Assembly (NCBI RefSeq): GCF_000742135.1
Contig: NZ_KN046818.1
Location: forward strand, 4,662,295 to 4,726,294
Direction: 5' to 3'
Source of the DNA: Klebsiella pneumoniae
GTDB lineage: Bacteria; Pseudomonadota; Gammaproteobacteria; Enterobacterales; Enterobacteriaceae
Length of the DNA stretch: 64,000 bases
Of the stretch, positions 9,364 to 18,276 are shown in pieces. A program made the translations under genes and the position numbers. Each line of letters opens with the position of its first letter. Position 1 is the first letter of the stretch. Under the pieces are notes generated by a model. That model had not been told where the DNA came from and ran no database searches. It saw only the letters and a program-made list of their open reading frames with translations.

Positions 9364-9432
9364 ACCCGGCGGCGCTTCGCTTAGCCGGGCTACCTGGCGA
9401 CTGTAGCCCGGCTAAGCGCAGCGCGACCGGGG
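9364..9432. repeat. REP/BIME element downstream of panM
   Basis: Inverted pair of REP-like units: ACCCGGCGGCGCTTCGC and TTAGCCGGGCTAC, then GTAGCCCGGCTAAGCGCAGC and GCGACCGGGG. It runs directly into the tandem ERIC array and lies between the convergent ends of panM and livJ. Confidence 0.85.
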
Positions 9433-9433
9433 T

Positions 9434-9710
9434 CAGACAACGCATTTGCAGAGTGAAAGGCCCCACCCATTTAACCCAGCATTTCGCGTTGCAAAAAGGC
9501 GTCAAGACCCGAAATCCCCGGGAGCTTACATCAGTAAGTGACCGGGGTTGAGGGCCGCAGACAACGCATTTGCAGCGTGAAAGGCCCCCACCCATTTAAC
9601 CCAGCATTTCGCGTTGCAAAAAGGCGTCAAGACCCGAAATCCCCGGGAGCTTACATCAGTAAGTGACCGGGGGTGAGGGCCGCAGACAACGCATTTGCAG
9701 CGTGAAAGGC
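9434..9710. repeat. Tandem ERIC (enterobacterial repetitive intergenic consensus) array, two full units plus a partial third
   Basis: A unit beginning CAGACAACGCATTTGCAG recurs at 9434, 9558 and 9683, giving units of 124 and 125 bp and a truncated third of about 28 bp. Each full unit holds the ERIC core GGGAGCTTACATCAGTAAGT with GACCGGGG, which corresponds to the classic ERIC consensus palindrome. The two units differ by only a few bases (for example GCAGAG/GCAGCG and GGTTGAG/GGGTGAG), so the duplication is recent. Together with the REP element it fills the 394-bp gap between panM and livJ. Confidence 0.9.
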
Positions 9711-9720
9711 GCCGGTTAAA

Positions 9721-10824
9721 TTATTTGGCGTCGGTCGCCGTACCGTTCGCATGCCAGGTAAAGACCCCGAACTCGAAGCCTTTCAGGTCGCCTTTCTGAT
9801 CCCACGACAGCGGGCCCATCACGGTGTCTACTGTCGCGCCTTTCAGGTATTTAGCGATTTCCGCCGGATCGTCAGACTGATTCAGGCCTGCCTGCAGCGA
9901 CTGCAGCGCCGCGTAGGTGGTCCACACGAAGGCGCCGCTCGGATCCTGTTTCTTCGCCTTGATCGCATCCACGATCGGTTTGTTCGCCGGCACCTGGTCG
10001 TAGTTCTTCGGCTTGGTTACCAGCAGGCCTTCCGCCGACTCGCCGGCGATGTTAGACAGGGAGACGTTCGCTACGCCTTCCGGGCCCATAAACTGGGTTT
10101 TCAGACCGGCGGCGCGCGCCTGACGCAGGATCTGGCCCATTTCCGGGTGATAGCCGCCGTAGTAGACGAAATCGATATTCTCTTTCTTCAGGCGCGCCAC
10201 CAGGGTGGAGAAATCTTTCTCACCGGCGGTGATCCCGTCGAAGAAGACCACGTTTGCCCCGCCTTTTTTCAGGCCATCCTGCACCGCACGGGCCAAACCT
10301 TCGCCGTACTGCTGTTTGTCATGTACCACTGCGATACGCTGCGGCTTCACTTTGTCGAGAATGTATTTCGCCGCGGTTGGCCCCTGATCGGAGTCCAGAC
10401 CGGTGGTGCGCAGGATCAGCTTATAGCCGCGCGCCGTCAGCTCCGGAGCAGTCGCTGCCGGGGTAATCATCAGAATGCCTTCGTCTTCATAGATATCAGA
10501 CGCCGGCTGAGTGGAAGAGGAGCACAGGTGACCAATGACGTATTTGATGCCGTCGTTGACCACTTTGTTGGCTACCGCTACCGCCTGTTTCGGGTCGCAA
10601 GCGTCATCATATTTGACGATCTGCAGCTTATTGCCCTTGATGCCGCCCTTAGCATTGATATCCGCTACCGCCTGCTCTGCGCCGGTAAACTCCTGGTCGC
10701 CGTACTGGGCCACCGGGCCGGACATCGCCCCGACTACCGCGATTTTGATATCTTCCGCCAGCGCCGCGCTGCTCATAACTAAGGCAATACATCCTGCCAG
10801 TAACGCTTTACCCTTCATATTCAT
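9721..10824 (-). CDS. livJ: LivJ, leucine/isoleucine/valine periplasmic binding protein
   Basis: Periplasmic LIV-binding protein that shares the LivHMGF membrane complex with LivK. It is 367 aa from [20 protein letters not shown], with signal peptide cleavage after ALA at residue 23 and mature start [14 protein letters not shown]; an upstream five-codon extension is ignored. The pattern [15 protein letters not shown] and the C-terminus [11 protein letters not shown] are those of E. coli LivJ. Monocistronic: the livK unit is separated from it by panM, REP and ERIC DNA. Confidence 0.97.
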   Translation of the reverse strand: MNMKGKALLAGCIALVMSSAALAEDIKIAVVGAMSGPVAQYGDQEFTGAEQAVADINAKGGIKGNKLQIVKYDDACDPKQAVAVANKVVNDGIKYVIGHLCSSSTQPASDIYEDEGILMITPAATAPELTARGYKLILRTTGLDSDQGPTAAKYILDKVKPQRIAVVHDKQQYGEGLARAVQDGLKKGGANVVFFDGITAGEKDFSTLVARLKKENIDFVYYGGYHPEMGQILRQARAAGLKTQFMGPEGVANVSLSNIAGESAEGLLVTKPKNYDQVPANKPIVDAIKAKKQDPSGAFVWTTYAALQSLQAGLNQSDDPAEIAKYLKGATVDTVMGPLSWDQKGDLKGFEFGVFTWHANGTATDAK

Positions 10825-11031
10825 CCTGAGGCTCCCCATTATTATGGTTTTTGCATTTGTTGTGATGTTGTTTATTAGCGCATTATTTTGTTTATACCGA
10901 TAGGAAAAGCATATGATAGCTAATCAACCGGGGACTGCCCGCGCTTTTGCAGCACACTATGCTAAACATACCGTCATTCTGAGGAATTTGAAACGACTAA
11001 ATTGCGGGCTATGTAACAGATAAGTGACAAA

Positions 11032-11066
11032 TAAAAAAACCGCGCCAGCATGAACCGGACGCGGTG
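11032..11066 (-). terminator. Rho-independent terminator after the amino-acid permease gene
   Basis: On the minus strand ACCGCGTCCGG-TTCATG-CTGGCGCGGT, followed by TTTTTTTATT, forms a long GC-rich stem with a T tract 16-20 bp after the permease stop. It separates the permease/aminotransferase unit from livJ. The remaining 10825-11031 region is the AT-rich livJ leader and promoter area, where I see no gene. Confidence 0.9.
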
Positions 11067-11081
11067 CAAAACAGAGCCTGA

Positions 11082-12326
11082 TTACCAGCCTGCGGGTAGG
11101 TAGCCCACCGCGGATGCTATCGCGTAGGCGGCGCTGCAAAGATACAACAACACAATGAAGCATTGGATAAGCGGATGGGTCATCCAGGCCGGACAGGTCC
11201 AGCCCGGGGTCAGATCGCCACGCTGGCGGGCGCCCTTGAGCATCAGGATCGGCATAATCGATAAAATGACGCCGCTGAACACCCCGGCAAAATAGAGCGC
11301 GTTGACGAAGGAGACCATGCCGCTATAGGCCAGTACGAACGGCGGGATCGCCACCACCAGCAGCACCATCAGGCGCCGGGCGGGCTGTTCATCATTCCCC
11401 AGGCGGAACTGATCGAAGATATTGGTCAGGAAGCTGCCGCCCAGTCCCCAGTAGGAGGTCAGCATCGCGCACAGCGCAAACAGATTGGCTGAGAAGAAGG
11501 CCCATTCGCCAAGCGCCCGCCCCCAGGAGATGGTGGCCACATCCGAGATATTGTCCAGACCGTTAAGCGAGATCACCGACAACGGCACCAGCGCCAGTAG
11601 GGTAAAGGTCAGCGCCATGCCGACCATGATGGCTTTAGGCAATTTTTCCGGTTTGTCGGCGAAGCCCCGCGCCATCTCCGGCACGATATACTGTGCCGAG
11701 AAGCAGAATGCCACGACGTTGAAGACCGGAACCATATACAGCCAGTTGCCGTCGAGCAGATAGCCGACGCGGGTGGTCTCTTTCAACAGCGTGGCAATCA
11801 CCAGCACCGAGATCATCACCACCATGCCGATGCTGATAAATTTCTCACCGCGGCCGATCGCCTTCAGCCCCAGGTAGAGTACCCCTGCCGCCGGAACGAA
11901 AAACAGCACGCTACCCAGCGCCGGCGAGATGCCAAACAGGGAGTGCAGCAGCTTACCGCTGCCGGTCATATACGCCGTCAATGCCCCGACGCTATTGACG
12001 CAGACGGAGAGAAACATCATCAGCGCGCCAAAGCCGCCGACGTAGCGCTTCGATAATCCACTGAGCTGCAGATGTTTACGGGTGCGCAGCGTGGATTCCG
12101 CGACATAGAGCATAGTCACCGTCGTCAGGCTGCCCACCAGCACCAGCCAGAACAGCAGCGGTAAGAAGCCCGCTTTGCTCGACGCATAGGCGATAGAGAG
12201 GACGCCCGCGCCAATATTGGTACCGACAATCATCGATACCCCTTCGACGAAGCTCAGAGATTTTGCAGGGACAGCCGTACGTTCCCGGCCAGTGAGGACG
12301 GGAGAAAAGGTGGAGTTTTCAGACAT
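11082..12326 (-). CDS. Amino-acid permease of the AAAP/HAAAP type
   Basis: Integral membrane amino-acid transporter, 414 aa, with about eleven hydrophobic segments. The N-terminal motif SFVEGVSMIVGTNIGAGVL and the segment NVVAFCFSAQYIVPEMARGF are typical of the aromatic/hydroxy amino acid permease superfamily (related to Mtr, TyrP and SdaC). Substrate is not determined by sequence. It lies 147 bp downstream of a GABA-type aminotransferase on the same strand, so import of the aminotransferase substrate (GABA or a related omega-amino acid) is a reasonable inference. No counterpart sits between livJ and rpoH in E. coli K-12. Confidence 0.85.
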   Translation of the reverse strand: MSENSTFSPVLTGRERTAVPAKSLSFVEGVSMIVGTNIGAGVLSIAYASSKAGFLPLLFWLVLVGSLTTVTMLYVAESTLRTRKHLQLSGLSKRYVGGFGALMMFLSVCVNSVGALTAYMTGSGKLLHSLFGISPALGSVLFFVPAAGVLYLGLKAIGRGEKFISIGMVVMISVLVIATLLKETTRVGYLLDGNWLYMVPVFNVVAFCFSAQYIVPEMARGFADKPEKLPKAIMVGMALTFTLLALVPLSVISLNGLDNISDVATISWGRALGEWAFFSANLFALCAMLTSYWGLGGSFLTNIFDQFRLGNDEQPARRLMVLLVVAIPPFVLAYSGMVSFVNALYFAGVFSGVILSIMPILMLKGARQRGDLTPGWTCPAWMTHPLIQCFIVLLYLCSAAYAIASAVGYLPAGW

Positions 12327-12344
12327 AATACTTTCCGTTTTACT

Positions 12345-12364
12345 CCGGCGGTTGTCACCGCCGG
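12345..12364. other. Stem-loop between aminotransferase and permease genes
   Basis: CCGGCGGT-TGTC-ACCGCCGG is a perfect 8-bp inverted repeat in the 147-bp spacer. On the transcribed minus strand the T run precedes rather than follows the stem, so it is not an ordinary terminator for the aminotransferase mRNA. It may adjust permease expression or processing. Confidence 0.6.
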
Positions 12365-12473
12365 AAAAAAGGTGATATCAGGGTGATAAACCACTCACGC
12401 TGAGCATAAACAGCCGGCTGCGGCGTCCTGTTTCTGTTCGGCTTCCCTGCCGCCGCAGCCCGCCGGGGAGACG

Positions 12474-13739
12474 TTAGCTCTTCAGTACGCGCGCCAGAAT
12501 ATCCAGCGCTTTCGAGAACTGGGTATCCGGGATAGTCAACGGATACAGGAATCGGATCACGTTGCCGTAGACGCCACAGCTCAGCAGCAGCAGGCCGTTC
12601 TCCTGCGCTTTCTGTTGCACCTGGCGGGTGAATTCCGGCGACGGTTCGCCTGTTTGCGGATCGTTAAACTCCACCGCCACCATCGACCCCCGGCCACGGA
12701 CATCAACGATCGCCGGGCAGGTAGCGCGCGCCTGGTTGAGCACTTCCTGCAGATGGCTACCCAGCTGTTCAGCGCGCTGACACAGCTGCTCTTCGGCAAT
12801 CACATCCAGCACCGCGTGCGCCGCGGCCACCGCCAGCGGGTTACCGGCATAGGTTCCGCCCAGCCCGCCAGGCGCTGGCGCATCCATCACTTCGGCGCGG
12901 CCGACAACGCCCGACAGCGGGAAACCGCCGGCGAGGCTTTTCGCCATCGTCATCAGATCCGGTTTCACCTCATAGTGCTGCATAGCGAACAGCTTGCCGG
13001 TGCGGGCGAAACCGGTCTGCACTTCATCGGCGATCAGCAGAATGCCGTGGGTATCGCACAGGTCGCGCAGCGCCTGCATAAAATCGGCCGGCGCGACGTT
13101 AAAGCCGCCTTCCCCCTGGATCGGCTCGAGAATGATGGCCGCTACCTGGTCCGGCGCAATATCCGCTTTGAAAATGCGCTCCAGGCTTTTCAGCGCATCC
13201 GCGGTGGTCACGCCATGCGCCGCATTGGGGTAAACGCCGTGATACACCGAGCCCGGGAACGGCCCGAAGCCGATTTTGTAGGGCGCGACCTTACCGGTGA
13301 GGGCCATGGTCATAAAGGTACGGCCGTGGAAACCGCCGCCGAAGGTAATCAGCCCCGGACGACCGGTGTAAGCGCGGGCGATTTTCACCGCGTTCTCGAC
13401 CGCTTCCGCGCCGGTGGTGAAGAAAGCCGTTTTTGCCGGCCCGTCAATTGGCGCCAGATCGTTGATACGCTCCGCCAGCGAAACATAGCTTTCGTACGGC
13501 ACAATCTGATAGGCGGTGTGGGTGAACGCCTGCAGCTGGTCGGCAACCGCGGCGACCACTTTCGGATGGCGGTGACCGGTATTTAACACGGCGATCCCGG
13601 CGGCGAAATCGATCACCTCATTGCCTTCGATATCCCACAGCGTGGCGTTTTCCGCCTTCTCGACAAAGTAGTTACACATTACGCCTACGCCGCGCGGCGT
13701 CGCCTGCTGGCGACGTTGATTCAGTTCTGAGCTTTTCAC
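12474..13739 (-). CDS. 4-aminobutyrate (GABA) aminotransferase, class III PLP enzyme
   Basis: Class III aminotransferase most similar to E. coli PuuE and GabT, converting 4-aminobutyrate and 2-oxoglutarate to succinate semialdehyde and glutamate. It is 421 aa from a GTG start (VKSSELNQRRQQATPRG) preceded by AGGAG eight bases upstream; a longer reading lacks a ribosome-binding site. Seen: GFHGRTFMTMALTGKVAPYK, LIADEVQTGFARTGK and the PLP lysine near residue 267 in TMAKSLAGGFPLSG. It is divergent from a MocR/GabR-like regulator and upstream of a permease. GabT and PuuE cannot be separated from sequence alone, so no symbol is given. Confidence 0.92.
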   Translation of the reverse strand: MKSSELNQRRQQATPRGVGVMCNYFVEKAENATLWDIEGNEVIDFAAGIAVLNTGHRHPKVVAAVADQLQAFTHTAYQIVPYESYVSLAERINDLAPIDGPAKTAFFTTGAEAVENAVKIARAYTGRPGLITFGGGFHGRTFMTMALTGKVAPYKIGFGPFPGSVYHGVYPNAAHGVTTADALKSLERIFKADIAPDQVAAIILEPIQGEGGFNVAPADFMQALRDLCDTHGILLIADEVQTGFARTGKLFAMQHYEVKPDLMTMAKSLAGGFPLSGVVGRAEVMDAPAPGGLGGTYAGNPLAVAAAHAVLDVIAEEQLCQRAEQLGSHLQEVLNQARATCPAIVDVRGRGSMVAVEFNDPQTGEPSPEFTRQVQQKAQENGLLLLSCGVYGNVIRFLYPLTIPDTQFSKALDILARVLKS

Positions 13740-13795
13740 CTGCGAATCTCCTGTCGTGTATGTCACGTTATCGCAACAAATTAGAAACAATGTCG

Positions 13796-13824
13796 TTTAT
13801 TTACACAGGAGTTGGCCCTATAAT
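13796..13824 (+). promoter_or_regulatory. Candidate sigma-70 promoter of the MocR-type regulator
   Basis: A perfect TATAAT at 13819-13824 lies 17 bp after a weak -35 (TTTATT, 13796-13801), giving a leader of about 27 nt before the TTG start. The 118-bp divergent region also carries the leftward aminotransferase promoter and presumably the regulator's own binding sites, which I cannot delimit. Confidence 0.5.
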
Positions 13825-13857
13825 CGAGTACCAATTTTGAATATCTGAGGGATCCAA

Positions 13858-15381
13858 TTGCGTTCGCTGGTGGGTGACCTGGTGCTGGTCCGTCTGCAGG
13901 AAGAGCGGGATCCTCTTCTGCACAAACGCTTATATAACGCGCTGCGCCGCGCGATCCTCGACGGTTCGCTGGCGCCGCAAAGCCGTCTGCCGCCGTCGCG
14001 GGACCTGGCGGGCGAACTTGGCGTATCAAGAAACACCATATTAACAACTTATGAACAATTGCTGGCGGAAGGATATGTGGTTTCCCGTCGGGGAAGCGGA
14101 ACATTCGTTGCCCAAACCGCCCCTGAGAGCTCATTGACGGCTAAAGGTCAGCAAGAAAACAGCAGTATCGCAGCACCGACGGCGCATCTTTCACGCCGAG
14201 GCCAACATCTGCTCGGCCAGGTCAGCGCCAGCCCGCGCCAGTGGGGAGCGTTTATACCCGGCGTGCCGGACGTTAACGCCTTTCCCCACCCGCTGTTCAG
14301 TAAGATCCAGGCCCGCATCAGCCGTCGGCCCAAACCGGAGCGGCTCAGCTATAGCTGCAACGGCGGCACTCCGGAACTGCAGCAGGCGCTGGTGGATTAT
14401 CTGCGCGTGTCGCGCGGCGTCCACTGTCAGTCAGATCAAATTCTTATCACCGAGGGGATCCACCAGGCGATCGATCTGGTCACCCGCATGCTGTGTGATA
14501 ACGGCGATCTGGCGTGGGTGGAGGAGCCTTCCTACTGGGGGATCCGCCACGTGCTGGCGATGAACGACGTTCGGGCAGAGCCCCTGACCGTGGATGCCAA
14601 CGGCCTGTGCCCGCCGGAGACGGTTGACGATGCGCCGAGGCTGATCTTCGTTACGCCTTCCCACCAGTATCCTCTGGGCGCGGTGATGAGCCTTGAGCGC
14701 CGCCAGCGCCTGCTGGCACTCGCCCGTCAGCAGGGGAGCTGGATCGTCGAAGATGATTATGACAGCGAGTTTCGCTTTTCCGGTCAGCCGATCCCCGCCC
14801 TGCAGGGTCTGGTCGCCGACGCCCCGGTGGTCTATATCGGCACCTTCAGCAAGACGCTCTATCCCGGCCTGCGCCTGGGCTACGTGGTGATCCCGCGGCC
14901 GCTGGTCAGCGATCTGAAGCACGCCCATGCCGAGCTTTACCGCGGCGGCCATTCGCTGATCCAGATGGCGCTGGCGGAGTTTATTACCGCCGGCCACTAT
15001 TCGGCCCATATCCGCCGTATGCGGCTGCTCTACAGCCGTCGCCGGGCCTTTTTAACTGAGCTTATCCAGCGGCACTGTATGCCGTACGCCCTGTCTGACT
15101 TCAGCGATAATGCCGGGCTGCATTTGATCCTCAATTTGCCCGCAGAGGCTGACGATGTGGCGATCGCCAGAGAGGCCAATGCGCGGCACATTCTGGTGCG
15201 GCCGCTGTCGCGCTACTACCTGACGGCGGCGCGCAAGAAAGGATTACTGATGGGATTCGCCAGCCAGCCCGAAGAGCAGATGGCGTCGGCGTTCAGCGTC
15301 TTACTCGGCTGCCTGCAGACGCACTGCCCGCAGATGCTCCTGCCCCCGGGGGACGCAGAAAAACAAAACGCCCCAACCTGA
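13858..15381 (+). CDS. MocR/GabR-type PLP-dependent transcriptional regulator
   Basis: GntR-type winged-helix DNA-binding domain (about residues 12-85, with LPPSRDLAGELGVSRNTI) fused to an aminotransferase-fold domain (about 125-490) with the PLP lysine near residue 332 in TFSKTLYPGLRLGYV. It is 507 aa, within the MocR range. The start is a TTG with GAGG seven bases upstream; no in-frame ATG lies close by. MocR/GabR proteins typically sense PLP plus a ligand such as GABA and activate a divergent aminotransferase gene, exactly the arrangement here. A function as activator of the GABA cassette is inferred. The last codons overlap the rpoH terminator. Confidence 0.9.
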   Translation: MRSLVGDLVLVRLQEERDPLLHKRLYNALRRAILDGSLAPQSRLPPSRDLAGELGVSRNTILTTYEQLLAEGYVVSRRGSGTFVAQTAPESSLTAKGQQENSSIAAPTAHLSRRGQHLLGQVSASPRQWGAFIPGVPDVNAFPHPLFSKIQARISRRPKPERLSYSCNGGTPELQQALVDYLRVSRGVHCQSDQILITEGIHQAIDLVTRMLCDNGDLAWVEEPSYWGIRHVLAMNDVRAEPLTVDANGLCPPETVDDAPRLIFVTPSHQYPLGAVMSLERRQRLLALARQQGSWIVEDDYDSEFRFSGQPIPALQGLVADAPVVYIGTFSKTLYPGLRLGYVVIPRPLVSDLKHAHAELYRGGHSLIQMALAEFITAGHYSAHIRRMRLLYSRRRAFLTELIQRHCMPYALSDFSDNAGLHLILNLPAEADDVAIAREANARHILVRPLSRYYLTAARKKGLLMGFASQPEEQMASAFSVLLGCLQTHCPQMLLPPGDAEKQNAPT

Positions 15382-15392
15382 GGCGGGGCGTT
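15361..15392 (-). terminator. rpoH terminator (minus strand)
   Basis: AACGCCCC at 15367-15374 pairs with GGGGCGTT at 15385-15392; on the minus strand the stem is followed by TTTTGTTTTTC. It sits about 40 bp after the rpoH stop and overlaps the last codons of the convergent regulator gene. Confidence 0.85.
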
Positions 15393-15433
15393 ATCGTGGA
15401 GCCTGATATCAGGTATCAGGCAGGCGTGGCGTA

Positions 15434-16307
<874 letters not shown>

Positions 16308-16401
16308 ATCTTCTGACGCGTTCTTGTCCCCATCAGGCAACAAGCATGCCAGCATTCATGAGCAACGAGAATATCACTCACATTAGTATCAGACAGTGAT
16401 T

Positions 16402-16410
16402 TTATCCACA
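16402..16410 (+). promoter_or_regulatory. DnaA box in the rpoH promoter region
   Basis: TTATCCACA is a perfect consensus DnaA box about 115 bp upstream of the rpoH ATG. DnaA repression of rpoH promoters via boxes in this region is known in E. coli. The surrounding 16289-16500 DNA is the multi-promoter control region of rpoH; several TGTGA-like half sites suggest CRP/CytR input but are not clear enough to call. Confidence 0.75.
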
Positions 16411-16500
16411 AGTTCCATGCAACGGTGTGAATAAATTACGCACAAAATGTGACACCACGATGAAAAAGTGAGGGCAGGAAAAGGGGAACAAGCTTGCGGT

Positions 16501-16542
16501 ATCTTTCCCTGCGAACAGGAACTCATTGCAGCAGGGAAAGAT
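16501..16542. other. Long stem-loop between ftsX and rpoH
   Basis: ATCTTTCCCTGC at 16501-16512 and GCAGGGAAAGAT at 16531-16542 form a perfect 12-bp inverted repeat with an 18-nt loop, 16 bp downstream of ftsX. There is no good T tract on the minus strand, so it could be a weak terminator, an mRNA 3'-end stabiliser or a processing signal. Confidence 0.6.
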
Positions 16543-16557
16543 TATATCACGCTTTTA

Positions 16558-17613
16558 TTAATCGGGAGTAAAGTGACGTAAATGTTGCACTGTCGCCAGC
16601 CAGGCGGCTACCCACCCGATCATCGAGCAGACGATCAACATCAACAGACACTCGTCGAAGCCTAAGCCGCTCAGCTCAAACTGGGTGCCGAAGACTTTCG
16701 CCACTTCGGTCACCGCCGACGAGAGGCGCATTACCAGAATCTCCGACAGGATCAGCGATAAAAACGCGCCGGAAAAGCCCAGCATCGCTCCGCCGTAGAG
16801 GAAGGGACGCAGGATAAAGCCGTCGGTGGCGCCGATAAGCTTCTGAACGTTAATGGTATCGCGGCGGGCGAAGATGCTCAGGCGCACGCTGTTGCCGATC
16901 ACCAGGAACACCGCCGCCACCATCAGCACGCCGATCATCGCCGACACGCGTCCTACCAGCCCGGTGAGCGAGGAGAGACGGGCAAACCAACTGTCGTCCA
17001 TCCGCACTTCATCGACGCCCTGGATCCGCGTTACCCGATCGCGCAGGGTATTCAGCGCCTCGGTGCTCTGGAAATCCAGCTTCGGCACCACGATGGCGAC
17101 CGCCGGCAGCGGGTTCTCCTCCAGCATATCCAGGGCGCCGCCAAAGCCAGACCAGTTACGGAATTCCCCCAGCGCCTCGTCACGGGACAAATAGTTTACC
17201 TTGTCGACGCCCTGCTCCGCCTGCAGCTGGCCCACCACCCGCGCCGCGGCATCGTCATCCAGCGTTTTTTCCAGATAAACGGTGATCTGCGGCGAGGGAT
17301 AATACTGGGACGCCGCGCTGCTGACGTTTTTGTAGACCATGTAGCAGACGCTTGGCAGGGTCAACGAAATGGCGATGACCATTACCGTCAGGAAGGTCGC
17401 CAGCGGCGTGCTTTTTAGATCCTGCAGCGCGCCGTGCCAGGCATAGCGCACCTGCTCGTTGAATACGTTGCTCTTACGCGAGGCCGGGTTAGGCGCCGCT
17501 TTCGGCCGTTTTGGCGCATTGCGCCCGCCACCGCCGCCGCCCGCGGCGTTGCGCAGGCGATCGAACTTGCTGCCGAACTGGCGAATCTGGTTCATTGCGT
17601 CGCGCTTATTCAC
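16558..17613 (-). CDS. ftsX: FtsX, divisome ABC-type membrane component
   Basis: Membrane partner of FtsE at the septal ring; in E. coli it activates the amidase activator EnvC in the periplasm. The protein is 351 aa from GTG ([14 protein letters not shown]), with SD GGAGG eight bases upstream and the start overlapping the ftsE stop, as in E. coli; a slightly longer ATG reading would lack an SD. Four membrane segments are visible (about 69-95, 220-245, 265-295 and 320-342) with the large periplasmic loop containing [13 protein letters not shown] between the first two. The N-terminus has a Gly-rich GGGGGG segment. Confidence 0.96.
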   Translation of the reverse strand: MNKRDAMNQIRQFGSKFDRLRNAAGGGGGGRNAPKRPKAAPNPASRKSNVFNEQVRYAWHGALQDLKSTPLATFLTVMVIAISLTLPSVCYMVYKNVSSAASQYYPSPQITVYLEKTLDDDAAARVVGQLQAEQGVDKVNYLSRDEALGEFRNWSGFGGALDMLEENPLPAVAIVVPKLDFQSTEALNTLRDRVTRIQGVDEVRMDDSWFARLSSLTGLVGRVSAMIGVLMVAAVFLVIGNSVRLSIFARRDTINVQKLIGATDGFILRPFLYGGAMLGFSGAFLSLILSEILVMRLSSAVTEVAKVFGTQFELSGLGFDECLLMLIVCSMIGWVAAWLATVQHLRHFTPD

Positions 17614-18274
17614 CCCGAATGCCTCCATGCAGATGGCCGTCGCTAAGCGTCAGCACGCGGTACGGACGACTGGAGATAAGCCCCAGATCGTGCGTGGCCA
17701 TCAGTACCGTCACCCCGACGCGGTTAAACTCTTCAAACAGACGTAAAATCCCCTCCGAGAGCGCCTCGTCGAGGTTGCCGGTCGGTTCATCCGCCAGCAG
17801 CACCGCCGGCTTGTTGACCACCGCGCGAGCGATTCCCACGCGCTGCTGCTCACCGCCGGAGAGCTGAATGGGAAAATTCTTCGCTTTGTCCAGCAGGCCA
17901 ACCTTGTCCAGCGCCGCCGAGACGCGACGACGAATATCATCGCCGCTGGCGCCGGCGATAATCAGCGGGATCGCCACGTTGTCATACACGGTACGATCCA
18001 TCAGCAAATGGTGGTCCTGGAAAATCATACCGATCTGGCGGCGCAGGAACGGCACCTCACGGCTCTTCAGACGGCTGATTTCATGACCGCTGAAGAAGAT
18101 TTTCCCGGCGCTGGGCCGTTCGATACCACAGATAAGCTTCAGCAGGGTACTCTTCCCTGCGCCGGAATGGCCGGTCAGAAACGCCATCTCGCCCGGCTGC
18201 AGGTGGAAGGTCACCCCCTGCAGCGCTTGTCTCCCACCGAGATAGGCTTTGCTGACTTGTTCAAAGCGAATCAT
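17606..18274 (-). CDS. ftsE: FtsE, cell-division ATPase
   Basis: ATP-binding partner of FtsX, 222 aa. Walker [10 protein letters not shown] is at 35-43, the signature [16 protein letters not shown] near 137-152, and Walker [14 protein letters not shown] follows. It starts two bases after the ftsY stop and its end overlaps the ftsX start. Known role: recruits late divisome proteins and drives EnvC-dependent septal peptidoglycan cleavage. Confidence 0.98.
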   Translation of the reverse strand: MIRFEQVSKAYLGGRQALQGVTFHLQPGEMAFLTGHSGAGKSTLLKLICGIERPSAGKIFFSGHEISRLKSREVPFLRRQIGMIFQDHHLLMDRTVYDNVAIPLIIAGASGDDIRRRVSAALDKVGLLDKAKNFPIQLSGGEQQRVGIARAVVNKPAVLLADEPTGNLDEALSEGILRLFEEFNRVGVTVLMATHDLGLISSRPYRVLTLSDGHLHGGIRGE

Positions 18275-18276
18275 TC

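Noticed and set aside
9434-9710. Possible CRISPR array
   Set aside because: Repeats are ~124 bp and adjoin directly without unique spacers; sequence is ERIC.
9751-10782. 343-codon frame opposite livJ
   Set aside because: Shadow of livJ; a similar shadow appears opposite livK, as expected from their homology.
12345-12364. Terminator between aminotransferase and permease
   Set aside because: On the transcribed strand the T run is on the 5' side of the stem, so it would not act as an intrinsic terminator.
16501-16542. rho-independent terminator of ftsX
   Set aside because: The 12-bp stem is strong but the loop is 18 nt and no T tract follows; kept only as a stem-loop.
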